Shown here: piece after piece, positions 1 through 8,099 of the stretch
Layout of the letters: each line of letters begins with the position of its first letter
Position numbering within the stretch: the first letter of the stretch is position 1
Assembly: GCA_036504595.1 (NCBI GenBank)
Contig: DASXUX010000012.1
Span: forward strand, 62,001 to 126,000
Direction: 5' to 3'
Source of the DNA: DASXUX01 sp036504595
GTDB taxonomy: Bacteria; Planctomycetota; SZUA-567; H5-PLA8
DNA length: 64,000 nucleotides
Notes under the pieces: model-generated
What the model was told of the DNA's origin: nothing
What the model saw: the letters and a program-made list of their open reading frames with translations, nothing else
The model's database searches: none
Made by a program: the position numbers and the translations under genes

Positions 1-22
1 GCGTACGTTCCAGGACAGGCAT
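1..22 (-). CDS. 5' end of an unidentified gene cut by the left edge
   Basis: An ATG on the minus strand at 22-20 opens a frame that runs off the window (Met-Pro-Val-Leu-Glu-Arg-Thr). It is preceded by AGGAG with a 7-base spacer (AGGAGTGAAGTTATG), which is the reason for calling it. Only seven codons are visible, so the product cannot be named. It would be the next gene downstream of the PIN operon on the same strand, about 80 bases past the stop of the 102-344 gene. Confidence 0.5.
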
Positions 23-101
23 AACTTCACTCCTAACAATACATTGTACCACAACGCCAGGATTTTCGATTCTCGACTATGAGGGCGGACAGCCTGCGCG
101 C

Positions 102-344
102 TTACGCTTTGTGAGCGGGCTTGTTGTTGGCGGGCTTGCCGCTTCGGGCATGGAGCTTCGCTATTTTACGGACCTGCGCTTTCGCACCTCGATACCAGAG
201 CTTGTGGCCTCCCTGCTCCTCGCGTCCTCGCAGCCAAGCGAACAGCTCGTCCGGCGTCTTGAAACGCGCGAACAGTTCCTGGCGCACCTTGCGGCAACGC
301 AGCACCACTTCGTTCTCTTCTTCCGGCGTGTTTCGCTCTACCAT
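102..344 (-). CDS. small protein co-transcribed with a PIN toxin
   Basis: An 80-residue, strongly charged protein beginning MVERNTPEEENEVV and ending in a Lys/Ala-rich tail. Its ATG lies one base after the stop codon of the PIN-domain gene at 346-849, so the two are almost certainly one transcript. The frame is open further upstream, but that part overlaps the PIN gene and shows no coding character. Position (directly 3' of a PIN gene) and size match the small partner gene at 35456-35662. It may be an antitoxin or accessory protein; the order (toxin first) is the reverse of classical vapBC, and no DNA-binding motif was recognised. No confident family assignment. Confidence 0.65.
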   Translation of the reverse strand: MVERNTPEEENEVVLRCRKVRQELFARFKTPDELFAWLRGREEQGGHKLWYRGAKAQVRKIAKLHARSGKPANNKPAHKA

Positions 345-345
345 C

Positions 346-849
346 TCAGTCTCTCCGTCGTATCGTCTCGCCCAACGCGACCTTCGGGATGCTGTCCGGC
401 GACACAACCAGCGGGGTCCGCAGGCCAAAAGCCGCTCGGAACCGCGCGAGTTTCGCCTGTGTCTCATCGCTCACTAAATGAGCGCGGTTCCACGACAACA
501 AGTAGTCTACACGATACACTGTGGCAAAAGCCAGATGAAAGGCATCCCCTGGCACCGCCGCAGGAATGATGTGGGCGGCAAGCAGATTGGCGAAAACCTC
601 CTGCACAGCGGCAGCGACAGGCAGATACGGCAATCTGCGGACTTCGGCCAACGTGCGCTCTTGGCCGGGGTAATCGCCTGCGGCCAGTTCGTCCTCTACC
701 GTCTGCGAGGCCGACAGCCTGAAGAATGGCCGCTCGTCCTGCCACCATTCGCGGGTCGTCAATTGCCACTTGAGCGCGTGCGGGTTTGCGCCCCGATAGT
801 GGAGCATCGAAATGATGTTGGCGTCAACATAGACTGTTGGTTTGCTCAT
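346..849 (-). CDS. PIN-domain protein, probable VapC-type ribonuclease toxin
   Basis: A 167-residue PIN-domain protein. Visible features: an N-terminal beta strand with the first acidic residue (VYVDANIISM), a middle Glu in VEDELAAGD, a third acidic position in GDAFHLAF, and the LLSWNRAHL segment that in this family follows the third acidic residue. PIN domains are Mg-dependent RNases; in toxin-antitoxin systems they cleave RNA until bound by a partner. The start was placed at the Met of MSKPTVYVD because the family begins directly at this strand; the frame is open 14 codons further up. The downstream gene starts one base after the stop. A second operon of the same kind lies at 35006-35662. 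Whether the pair acts as a toxin-antitoxin module is inference. Confidence 0.8.
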   Translation of the reverse strand: MSKPTVYVDANIISMLHYRGANPHALKWQLTTREWWQDERPFFRLSASQTVEDELAAGDYPGQERTLAEVRRLPYLPVAAAVQEVFANLLAAHIIPAAVPGDAFHLAFATVYRVDYLLSWNRAHLVSDETQAKLARFRAAFGLRTPLVVSPDSIPKVALGETIRRRD

Positions 850-930
850 GCTTCTTCTCAGATAGTCTTGTGCATGTCCGTTATTTCGCATCCTGCCGGC
901 CAGGAAAGTTTCGCGTCCTCTTAACCTTCG

Positions 931-1878
931 CTATTTCCCCATAAACTTCCCCACGTTCTCCTTCGTCACGAGTTGGAACGGAATAAACACTTCTTTCTCG
1001 CATGGCTGCTTACGGGCCAGCTTCACGGCGGCCTCGATCGAACCTGCGCCTTGACCGCGAGCGTCCTGAAAGACCGTGGCATTCAAGCGGCCATCTTTGA
1101 CGGCTTGCAGAGCGTCGGCGATCGCATCGATGCTGGCGACGATGACTTTGTCCTTCATCTTGGCTTGTTCAAGTGCGATCAGCGCGCCCATGCCCATCTC
1201 GTCGTTCTGCGCGAAGACGGCGTCGATCTTTTTTCCATGAGACTGAATCCAATTCTCCATCAGGCTGAGCGCCTTCGCGCGATCCCATTCGGCGGTCTGG
1301 TCGGCCAGCAGTTTCAGGTCGGGGTACTTGGCCAGAATTTCGCGCGCGCCGCGGTCGCGCTTGATCTGCGCGGCCTGTCCCATGAAGCCGTGCATCATCA
1401 GCACATTGCCTTTGCCGTTGAGCTGTTTGGCGATGAACTCCATCGCGATACGCGCGGATTCTTCATCGCGAGAACCGACGAATGCCGATGGGGACGAGCG
1501 CGTTTCGGAATTCACATTGACGATGGGAATGCCCGCAGCGATCGCCTTGTCTACGGCAGGCGAACTGGCTTCGACTTCGCAGGGGTTGAGCACAATTGCG
1601 TCTACCTTCTGCGCGATGAAGCTCTCGATCTGCTGCACCTGCTTCTCCGCGCTGCGCTGCGCGTCGTTGACGATCAGCCGCACGCCCAGCTCCTTGGCTT
1701 TGGCTTCCATCGCGCTGTTGATCATCACTATAAATTCGTTGGAAAGGTTCAGCAGGGAGACACCGATGACCAGCGGCTTGGTCTTCGGATCGGTTGAGCT
1801 GGGCTTGCCGCCGCCGCAACCAGAAAGAACAACGGCTGCAAACGCGAGTGCTACGAAAGTGATTCTGCGTGTTACCAT
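931..1878 (-). CDS. sugar ABC transporter substrate-binding lipoprotein (RbsB/PBP1 type)
   Basis: A 315-residue periplasmic binding protein of the ribose/galactose type (CUT2). The N-terminus is a lipoprotein signal with lipobox LSGC and a Gly-rich linker, then the family pattern KPLVIGVSLLNLSNEFIVMINSAMEAKAKELGV, the second-strand region DAIVLNPCEVEASSPAVDKA, the IPIVNVNSE strand and the DAVFAQNDEMGMGALIALEQA hinge region. It would hand a sugar to the permease encoded just upstream on the same strand. ATG at 1878 is preceded by GAGGGGAGCTGAA, a good ribosome binding site; an alternative GTG lies five codons up. The ATPase of the system (6396-7934) is on the other strand beyond an unrelated kinase gene. 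The substrate cannot be read from sequence. Confidence 0.92.
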   Translation of the reverse strand: MVTRRITFVALAFAAVVLSGCGGGKPSSTDPKTKPLVIGVSLLNLSNEFIVMINSAMEAKAKELGVRLIVNDAQRSAEKQVQQIESFIAQKVDAIVLNPCEVEASSPAVDKAIAAGIPIVNVNSETRSSPSAFVGSRDEESARIAMEFIAKQLNGKGNVLMMHGFMGQAAQIKRDRGAREILAKYPDLKLLADQTAEWDRAKALSLMENWIQSHGKKIDAVFAQNDEMGMGALIALEQAKMKDKVIVASIDAIADALQAVKDGRLNATVFQDARGQGAGSIEAAVKLARKQPCEKEVFIPFQLVTKENVGKFMGK

Positions 1879-1921
1879 TTCAGCTCCCCTCACGAGTCAA
1901 TCCGAGCAGACCCCCCGCCCC

Positions 1922-1958
1922 CTCACCCTGACCCCTCTCCCTCGCGGGGGAGAGGGGA
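1922..1958. repeat. REP-like palindrome
   Basis: A palindrome with arms CCCCTCTCCC and GGGGGAGAGGGG, preceded by CCTCACCCTGACC. Closely similar sequences are common as interspersed palindromes in many bacterial genomes (general knowledge). It sits in the 164-base gap between the permease and binding-protein genes together with a family D and a family B element, so the intercistronic RNA would carry three successive hairpins. Confidence 0.7.
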
Positions 1959-1966
1959 ACCGGAGC

Positions 1967-2037
1967 GCCGCTCCCTTACGGCCGCGGTACTGATCGCCGC
2001 CGCACGGGCAGCCAACAGCAAACAGAGGCTGCCCGTG
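1967..2037. repeat. family D and family B palindromes between permease and binding-protein genes
   Basis: Family D (CCGCTCCCTTACGGCCGCGG, 1967-1995) recurs at 24556-24585 and 41328-41358. Family B at 2003-2037 is an 11-bp perfect stem CACGGGCAGCC / GGCTGCCCGTG with a 13-base loop; relatives occur at 7996, 32415, 55351 and 63321. In mRNA read from the minus strand these hairpins lie just ahead of the binding-protein gene, a position where stem-loops can protect a downstream cistron (inference). Confidence 0.7.
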
Positions 2038-2042
2038 GCACA

Positions 2043-3011
2043 TTACCGTCGGTTAAAGCGCCGGTCGATCCACACGGCGCCGACGATGATCGCGCCTTTG
2101 ACGATCTGCTGGTAATACGGGGAGACATTCTCCAGGTCGAGGCCATTATTGATTACGCCCATCAGCAGAGCGCCCAGGATCGTTCCGCCGATGCTTCCCA
2201 CGCCGCCGGAGAGACTCGTCCCGCCGATCACCGCCGCTGCGATCGCGTCCAGTTCGTATGCCACGCCCGCGTTCGGCTGGCCAGTCTGGATGCGCGCGGC
2301 TTGAATGATCCCGGCCAGACCGCTCAGCACACCGCAAAGCGTGTAGGCGAGCAGTTTAATGCCCGTCACGTGCAGACCCGATGCATGCGCCGCCGCTTCG
2401 TTCCCACCGACTGCATAGATGTAACGTCCGTAGCGAGTGCGCGTTAGAAAAACGTACGAGACAATGGCGACGGCGAAGAGGATCACGATTGGGACGGGCA
2501 CGGAAAGGCAGTCCTCGCCCAACGCGCAAAAGGAGCGGCTCAGGTTGGAGACCGGCTTGCCCTTGCTAAAGACCAATGCCAATCCGCGGGCAACGGCCAT
2601 CATGCCCAACGTTGCGATAAACGGCGCCACGCCGGCTTTCGCGACTAGCCAGCCATTGGTCAGACCGCACACAGCGCCCATCAGCAGGCCGATCGCTATC
2701 GGCAACGCAACCGGATAGGTATCGGGATGCGCAAAGAGTGCGGCGGCCACGCCGGTCAGCGCGACCATCGAACCTAGCGACAGATCCACGCCGCCGGTGA
2801 GCATGACATACGTCACACCTACGGCCAGGATGCCGTTGATTGAAATCCCCCGCACGATATTCACGAGGTTGGGGCCCGTCAGGAAGTTCTCGTTCCTCAG
2901 CGCCAGCACCGCGCTCACCATGACCAGCGCCAATACCGGGGCCAGGCGCGCGAGAGAAAACCTCGGTCCGGCCACGGGGAGAGGTGAGGGAAGGGTGCTT
3001 GTTTCGAGCAT
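2043..3011 (-). CDS. sugar ABC transporter permease (RbsC type)
   Basis: A 322-residue integral membrane protein of the BPD_transp_2 family with about eight to ten hydrophobic helices. Family landmarks are visible: NLVNIVRGISINGILAVGVT near the N-terminus, GGVDLSLGSMVAL, VAPFIATLGMMAVARGLAL, and the C-terminal AVIGGTSLSGGVGSIGGTI loop. With RbsB- and RbsA-like partners it would form the inner-membrane channel of a CUT2 sugar importer. The start has AGGAGC three bases ahead of the ATG. It is the first gene of the minus-strand pair, diverging from the kinase gene at 3183. Confidence 0.93.
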   Translation of the reverse strand: MLETSTLPSPLPVAGPRFSLARLAPVLALVMVSAVLALRNENFLTGPNLVNIVRGISINGILAVGVTYVMLTGGVDLSLGSMVALTGVAAALFAHPDTYPVALPIAIGLLMGAVCGLTNGWLVAKAGVAPFIATLGMMAVARGLALVFSKGKPVSNLSRSFCALGEDCLSVPVPIVILFAVAIVSYVFLTRTRYGRYIYAVGGNEAAAHASGLHVTGIKLLAYTLCGVLSGLAGIIQAARIQTGQPNAGVAYELDAIAAAVIGGTSLSGGVGSIGGTILGALLMGVINNGLDLENVSPYYQQIVKGAIIVGAVWIDRRFNRR

Positions 3012-3182
3012 GCTGCTCCTGGCTCCTGGTTCGTAGCATATCTAATTCTGCCAACTTCTCGACTTCCGACTCTGGAGTTGGCCAATCAGCCACAAGCCAT
3101 CCGAGCACCAGTCCTTGATTCCACCGCTGGCGTGTGCTATCCATCTTATGTCCAGGTGTCACAACCTCTTCAAGAAACGGAT

Positions 3183-6100
3183 ATGGCCATGGCTGAGCTC
3201 GACATGCAGGACCTGAGCGGTGATGAACTGCTGAGGAGAGTCCCTCGCGAGATCGTGGATGGAGCGACGCGTCCAGTGCTCTTTGACGCGGTCCTTTTCT
3301 CCAAGATCGGGCAGGGCTCCACCGGCAGCGTCTATCGCGGCAAAGACAAGCGCACCGGCACGGATGTGGCTGTCAAGGTCATGTCGTTTTTTGACGACAC
3401 GTCGCAACGCCACTCGCATTTCCTGACGCACTCGCTTGCCGCCCAGAAAGTCCGCTCGCCCCGCCTCGTTTCTGTCCTGGATGCCGGCACCGAAGCCGAC
3501 GTGGCGTTTCAGGTCATGGAATTCTTCCCGGCGGTGTCGGCCGAGCAGCACCTGGCCGCGCTCAAACAGCGCCTGAAGCCCGGCATGCCCGAGGCCAGCG
3601 CGCTGGATTCCGTTATTGCCGCCGCCGAAGGGCTTGCCGCCGCGCATGGGCTGAACGTCGTCCACATGGACATCCGCCCGTCCTGCATTTTGATCCCGCA
3701 AGCTTCGGACGCGCCCACAACCAGCACGGCGGTCAGCAATCTCCAGTTCCTCGAAACGAAAATCAGCGATTTGGGCCAGGCCTACAACGATTATTCGCGC
3801 CGCATGTTGCTCGGCACCCCCGCGCAGACCGGCACGCCCGGCTTCATGTCCCCCGAACAGGCCGCGGGCCAAGCCTCGATTGGCAAAACCAGCGACGTGT
3901 TCTCGCTGGGCGCGGTCCTGTACGCGCTCTTGAGCGGCTGGCCGCCGTTCGGCGGACAAACGATCGACGAAGTCCTCGATTCGACCGCAAACCAGGAAGC
4001 CCAGGGGCTGCGCACGTGGCGGCCGGATGTGTCGCGCGCGACCTGCCGCGTGCTTGAGTTCTGCCTGCAAAAAGACCCGGCGGTGCGCTTCCAGGATGCT
4101 GGCGTGTTGCATCAGGCATTACTGATTGCCCGTAACGTGATCAGCGCCACGCCGAATGCCGTGGATGCGGCGCTTCAACAAATTAACGATCTGGCGGCCG
4201 AATCGGCCTTGGTCGGCGCCTCAACGCCGGTGCCGGAAGCCGCGCAACCGGCAGCCGAAATCGCTGCCGCCGCTCCAGCGGAAGGTGAAACGAACGCGCT
4301 CGAACAGACGATCATGGCGATTCAGCCCATGAAGCCGGATCCCGTGGTCGTGCCCAGTGCGCCGGCGGCGCTTGCGCAGTCGAGTATCGGCATCCCGACC
4401 ATTCCAGCACCGACAGGGCATAGTCAGCCGAGCAAGGCGGGTCCGACTGTTTTCCCGGCAGCTTCGCCCGAGGCTAGTGAGATGACCATCCCGGCGACGC
4501 GGCTGTCGGCGATTGCAGCGAAGACGCCGGCTCCCACACCGCCGCCTGCGCTAGCGCCATCGACGTCGCTGCCGCCGCTGTCACCGGCGGAGCAGGCGCA
4601 CATCAAGGCGGCTGAGCTGGCCGAGGCGAGAATGGTCGCTTCCGAGCCGACTATCATGACGGACGTGGCGGCGGCGGAGTATGAGGAACCGGCGGCTCTG
4701 CCGCTGGAGGCGCCGAAACGCGGCCGCGGCGGATTGCTGGTGGCGGCGCTGCTGCTGTGCGCCCTGGGCGTTGGGGCGTGGAAGATGGGCTATCTGGGCG
4801 GCCCCAAAACGAAGGTTGCGCTGAACAAGCCGCCCGTGGAGCCGCCTGTCGCCACCAAACCGGTGATTGAGCCGGAGAAAAAGGGCGATGTCCAGCCCGA
4901 GACGAAGTCACCGGAGGCCGAAGCCAAGGCCAAAGCTGAGAAGGACCGGCAGGCCGAGATCGCGCGCCTGAAAGCGTTGGAGGAGGAGACTCGAAAATTC
5001 GCCGAAGAGGCCAAGAAGAAGGCCGAAGAGGAAGCTCGCGCCAAGGAAACCGACGCAAAGAAGAAGGCTGACGAAGAAGCACGGCTGGCGGAAGAGAAGA
5101 AGAAGGCCGATGCGGAGGCTGAAGCGAAGAAGAAAGCAGACGAAGACGCCCGAGTAGCCGAGGAAAAGAAGAAAGCTGAGGCCGAAATCCGCGCCAAAGC
5201 CGAAGCCGACGCGAAGAAGAAGACTGACGAAGAAGCGCGCCTGGCCGAAGAAAAAAAGAAGGCTGAAGCTGACGCTCGCGCCAAGGCCGAGGCTGACGCG
5301 AAGAAGAAAGCCGACGAAGAAGCACGCTTGACCGAGGAAAAGAAGAAGGCCGAAGAGGAAGCAGCCGCCAAAGCCAAAGCCGAAGCGGACGGCAGAGCTA
5401 CGGCTGACGCGCGCCAGCCCAAGAACGAGCTTACGCTGGATCTGGGAGAAGGCGTCAAGATGGATTTTGTTCGTGTCGCCGGCGGCACGTTGACGATGGG
5501 CTCCGACAAAGAGGCGCTGGCGGCCACAGCCAAGACGTTCGGCACCAGCGAAAAAGACTACGCGGACGAAATGCCCGCTCACCCCGTGAACATTCGGCCG
5601 TTCTATATCGCCAAGACCCCGGTCACGGTGGGGCAATTCCGGCGCTTTGTCACGGCTGCCAACTACAAGACCAGTGCGGAACGAATCGGCAAAGCCTATA
5701 TCCTGAAGGACCGCAAGTGGGAGCTGGTCAACAGCGCCTGCTGGTCGGCGCCGGGATTCGGGCAGGACGATAACCACCCCGTCATCATGCTCAGCGGACG
5801 CGATGCCGATGCCTTCGCGCAGTGGGCCGCGAAGCAGACGGGCAAGGCTACGCGGCTGCCGACGGAGGCCGAGTTCGAATATGCCGCGCGCGGGACGGAC
5901 GGACGCGCCTTCCCGTGGGGCAACGACTGGATCGCCGCGAAGGCCAACCACGCGGACAGCAAGCTTGCCGCCGTGTGCCTGCTCGACTGGGACTGCGCGA
6001 AGGACGATGACGGCTACGCGTTCACGGCGCCCGTGGGCGCATTTGGCAACGCGAGTTGGTGCGGCGCTGTGGATATGTCCGGCAACGTTCTGCAGTGGTG

Positions 6101-6293
6101 CTCAGACGTTTACGCGCCCTACGATGGCAAAGCGCCGGCGGATGCGCAGAGCCCGGATGCCAAGCGCGTGCTGCGCGGTGGCTCGTTCTTAAGCCCGCCC
6201 GCCAACTGCCGCACGACGGCACGGCGAAACTCGTCGCTCAAGGCCGCGAGCATCGAGTTTGGCATGCGGCTGGTGTTCCCAGTCGAGCCATAG
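3183..6293 (+). CDS. Ser/Thr kinase - membrane helix - coiled coil - formylglycine-generating-enzyme (FGE/SUMF1) fusion
   Basis: A 1036-residue modular protein. Residues about 35-310 are a Hanks-type kinase: glycine loop GQGSTGSVY (43-51), Lys65 in VAVKV, HMDIRPSCI in place of HRDxKxxN (161-170), DLG in place of DFG (196-198), SPEQA of the activation segment. A Pro/Ala-rich linker follows, one membrane helix near 515-535 (GGLLVAALLLCALGVGAW), then about 190 residues of Lys/Glu/Ala heptads, predicted coiled coil, encoded by near-repeats of a 50-60 base unit. Residues about 755-1036 are an FGE-sulfatase/SUMF1 domain (RVAGGTLTMGSD, LPTEAEFEYAARG, VLRGGSFLSPPANCRTTARR, GMRLVF). The kinase would be cytoplasmic and the FGE domain on the far side of the membrane. 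HxD Asp and VAIK Lys are kept, so activity is plausible. Met at 3183 was chosen; the frame is open to a TTG at 3078. It sits between the two halves of a sugar transporter. Confidence 0.9.
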   Translation: MAMAELDMQDLSGDELLRRVPREIVDGATRPVLFDAVLFSKIGQGSTGSVYRGKDKRTGTDVAVKVMSFFDDTSQRHSHFLTHSLAAQKVRSPRLVSVLDAGTEADVAFQVMEFFPAVSAEQHLAALKQRLKPGMPEASALDSVIAAAEGLAAAHGLNVVHMDIRPSCILIPQASDAPTTSTAVSNLQFLETKISDLGQAYNDYSRRMLLGTPAQTGTPGFMSPEQAAGQASIGKTSDVFSLGAVLYALLSGWPPFGGQTIDEVLDSTANQEAQGLRTWRPDVSRATCRVLEFCLQKDPAVRFQDAGVLHQALLIARNVISATPNAVDAALQQINDLAAESALVGASTPVPEAAQPAAEIAAAAPAEGETNALEQTIMAIQPMKPDPVVVPSAPAALAQSSIGIPTIPAPTGHSQPSKAGPTVFPAASPEASEMTIPATRLSAIAAKTPAPTPPPALAPSTSLPPLSPAEQAHIKAAELAEARMVASEPTIMTDVAAAEYEEPAALPLEAPKRGRGGLLVAALLLCALGVGAWKMGYLGGPKTKVALNKPPVEPPVATKPVIEPEKKGDVQPETKSPEAEAKAKAEKDRQAEIARLKALEEETRKFAEEAKKKAEEEARAKETDAKKKADEEARLAEEKKKADAEAEAKKKADEDARVAEEKKKAEAEIRAKAEADAKKKTDEEARLAEEKKKAEADARAKAEADAKKKADEEARLTEEKKKAEEEAAAKAKAEADGRATADARQPKNELTLDLGEGVKMDFVRVAGGTLTMGSDKEALAATAKTFGTSEKDYADEMPAHPVNIRPFYIAKTPVTVGQFRRFVTAANYKTSAERIGKAYILKDRKWELVNSACWSAPGFGQDDNHPVIMLSGRDADAFAQWAAKQTGKATRLPTEAEFEYAARGTDGRAFPWGNDWIAAKANHADSKLAAVCLLDWDCAKDDDGYAFTAPVGAFGNASWCGAVDMSGNVLQWCSDVYAPYDGKAPADAQSPDAKRVLRGGSFLSPPANCRTTARRNSSLKAASIEFGMRLVFPVEP

Positions 6294-6300
6294 TGTGTGC

Positions 6301-6342
6301 CACGCTTGCGTTCGCGCTGCTTCTTGCGCGAACTCAAGCGTG
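6301..6342. repeat. family C palindrome
   Basis: Inverted arms CACGCTTGCGTTCGCG and GCGCGAACTCAAGCGTG separated by 9 bases, just after the stop of the kinase/FGE gene. Same family at 24639-24680 and 37127-37168. There is no T run after either arm, so it is not an ordinary intrinsic terminator. Confidence 0.75.
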
Positions 6343-6395
6343 CGTCGCGTTTGTGCGTCCGTTCACGCGCTCGTGGGCTGGCAAGAAGGTGAGCG

Positions 6396-7934
6396 GTGAC
6401 TGCGCTGCTTGAAGTTCATCAAATCTCCAAGTCGTTTCCGGGCGTGCGAGCGCTTAGCGATATCAGTCTGCGGATCGAGTCCGGTCGCGTACACGCTCTG
6501 ATGGGCGAGAACGGCGCGGGCAAGTCCACGCTGATGCGCATCCTCGCCGGCCTGGCGCAACCCGACAGCGGCGAACTTCGCCTGGATGGCGAACGGGTCC
6601 GTCTGCGCCACCCCTATGATGCGCTCCGCCGCGGCATCTGCATGATCCATCAGGAACTGCTTCCGTTTCCGGAAATGACCGTCGCCGAAAACATCTTCAT
6701 GGGACAGGAGCCTGTGTTCTCACAGACTCTGGCACGCGCCGCGGGCTGGGTCGATCGGCGCGCGATGAACCAGCAAGCGCGGCAGTTGCTCGATCGTCTC
6801 GGCGTCGGCGCGCCACCTGAGCGCTTGATGAAGCAGTTGAGCGTCGCGCAGATGCAGGGCGTGGAGATCGCCAAAGCGCTGGCTCACGACGCGCGGCTGA
6901 TCATCATGGACGAACCGACCTCGGCGCTCTCCGCGCACGAAACGGACGCGCTGCTCGGCACGATTGCACAATTGCGCGCGCGCGGCGTGGCGATCGTGTA
7001 TGTCTCGCACAAGTTGGAGGAAGTTTTCCAGGTTGCGGATTCAATCACCGTGCTGCGCGACGGCTGCCACATCGCGACTGAAGCCGCCGCGCAGCTTACG
7101 CCGGAAAAGCTCATTTCGCTCATGGTCGGCCGCGAGCTGGCCGCAAGCGGCAGCGTAGAGACAGCCGCCGCCGATGGCGGCGTGATTCTCGCTCTGCGCG
7201 GGCTTGGAAGGACCGGCCGTTTCAAAGATGTGTCCCTCGACCTGCGCCGCGGCGAGATTCTGGGCGTCGCAGGATTGATGGGCGCCGGACGCACGGATCT
7301 GCTGAGCGCGATCTACGGCTTGGCGCCCGCGGATAGCGGCGAGATTTTCGTGCGGGGCAAAAGCGAACGCATTGGCAGCCCGAGGGCAGCGCTGGCGCTC
7401 GGGATTGCGCTGGTCAGCGAGGACCGCAAGACCTTGGGCCTGGTGCCGCGGCTATCGGTGAAGCAGAACGTTACGCTTTCAAGCCTGGCGCGTTGCTGTC
7501 GCATGGGCTTCGTCTATTCCGGCCGCGAGAATTGTATCGCTGACAAACAGATCGCCGAGTTTGGCATTCGCACGCCGAGCCGCGAGCAAGACGTCATGAA
7601 TCTCAGCGGCGGAAATCAGCAGAAGGTCGTGATTGCCAAGGCCCTGCTCACCGAGCCGGATATTCTGCTGCTTGATGAGCCCACGCGCGGCATCGACGTG
7701 GCCGCGAAGGCCGAAGTGCACGCCATCGTCCGTCGGCTGGCCCGCCAAGGCAAAGCTATCATGCTGGTGTCGTCGGAACTTCCCGAAGTCCTCGCTCTCA
7801 GCGACCGCCTGCTGGTGATGCGGCAGGGTGCGATCAGCGCGGAACTCAACCCGCGCCACACGACGCAGGAAGAGGTCATGCGCTGCGCGATGATTGAGAG
7901 CGCGAGTCTGGAGTCCAGGAGTCGAGAAGTCTAG
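6396..7934 (+). CDS. sugar ABC transporter ATP-binding protein, two ABC domains (RbsA type)
   Basis: A 512-residue protein with two tandem ABC cassettes, the hallmark of CUT2 sugar importers. First cassette: Walker A GENGAGKST, degenerate signature LSVAQMQGVEIAKAL, Walker B LIIMDEPTSAL. Second cassette: degenerate Walker A AGLMGAGRTDL, SEDRKTLGLV, signature LSGGNQQKVVIAKAL, Walker B ILLLDEPTRGIDV. The asymmetry is normal for RbsA/MglA. Start is GTG at 6396 with AAGGTGAG upstream; there is no ATG before the first ABC strand. It should power the permease (2043-3011) and binding protein (931-1878), which are on the opposite strand across the kinase gene, so coordinated expression must rely on separate promoters. 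Confidence 0.93.
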   Translation: MTALLEVHQISKSFPGVRALSDISLRIESGRVHALMGENGAGKSTLMRILAGLAQPDSGELRLDGERVRLRHPYDALRRGICMIHQELLPFPEMTVAENIFMGQEPVFSQTLARAAGWVDRRAMNQQARQLLDRLGVGAPPERLMKQLSVAQMQGVEIAKALAHDARLIIMDEPTSALSAHETDALLGTIAQLRARGVAIVYVSHKLEEVFQVADSITVLRDGCHIATEAAAQLTPEKLISLMVGRELAASGSVETAAADGGVILALRGLGRTGRFKDVSLDLRRGEILGVAGLMGAGRTDLLSAIYGLAPADSGEIFVRGKSERIGSPRAALALGIALVSEDRKTLGLVPRLSVKQNVTLSSLARCCRMGFVYSGRENCIADKQIAEFGIRTPSREQDVMNLSGGNQQKVVIAKALLTEPDILLLDEPTRGIDVAAKAEVHAIVRRLARQGKAIMLVSSELPEVLALSDRLLVMRQGAISAELNPRHTTQEEVMRCAMIESASLESRSREV

Positions 7935-7995
7935 AAGTCGGCGGCTGGCAGGATCACTTCTCCGTGGGGTTGTACCGCTAATCGCGGCGCCGCCG

Positions 7996-8047
7996 CACGG
8001 GCAATCCACGCCACAAGAAGCCGTGGCGTGGCCTGCCCGTGCCACAC
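7996..8047. repeat. family B palindrome
   Basis: Arms CACGGGCAATCCACGCCA and TGGCGTGGCCTGCCCGTG around a 10-base loop; one base is bulged. It lies between the convergent ends of the RbsA-like gene and the minus-strand gene at 8100-8801, next to the terminator at 8048-8075. Confidence 0.75.
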
Positions 8048-8075
8048 AAAAAAAACCGGCTCTTTCGAGCCGGTT
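8048..8075 (-). terminator. intrinsic terminator of the 8100-8801 gene
   Basis: On the minus strand AACCGGCTC, loop GAAA, GAGCCGGTT form a 9-bp stem followed directly by a run of eight T. It lies 25 bases after the stop codon of the minus-strand gene at 8100-8801. Confidence 0.88.
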
Positions 8076-8099
8076 GGATTTTCGGGAATTGAGAACTGT

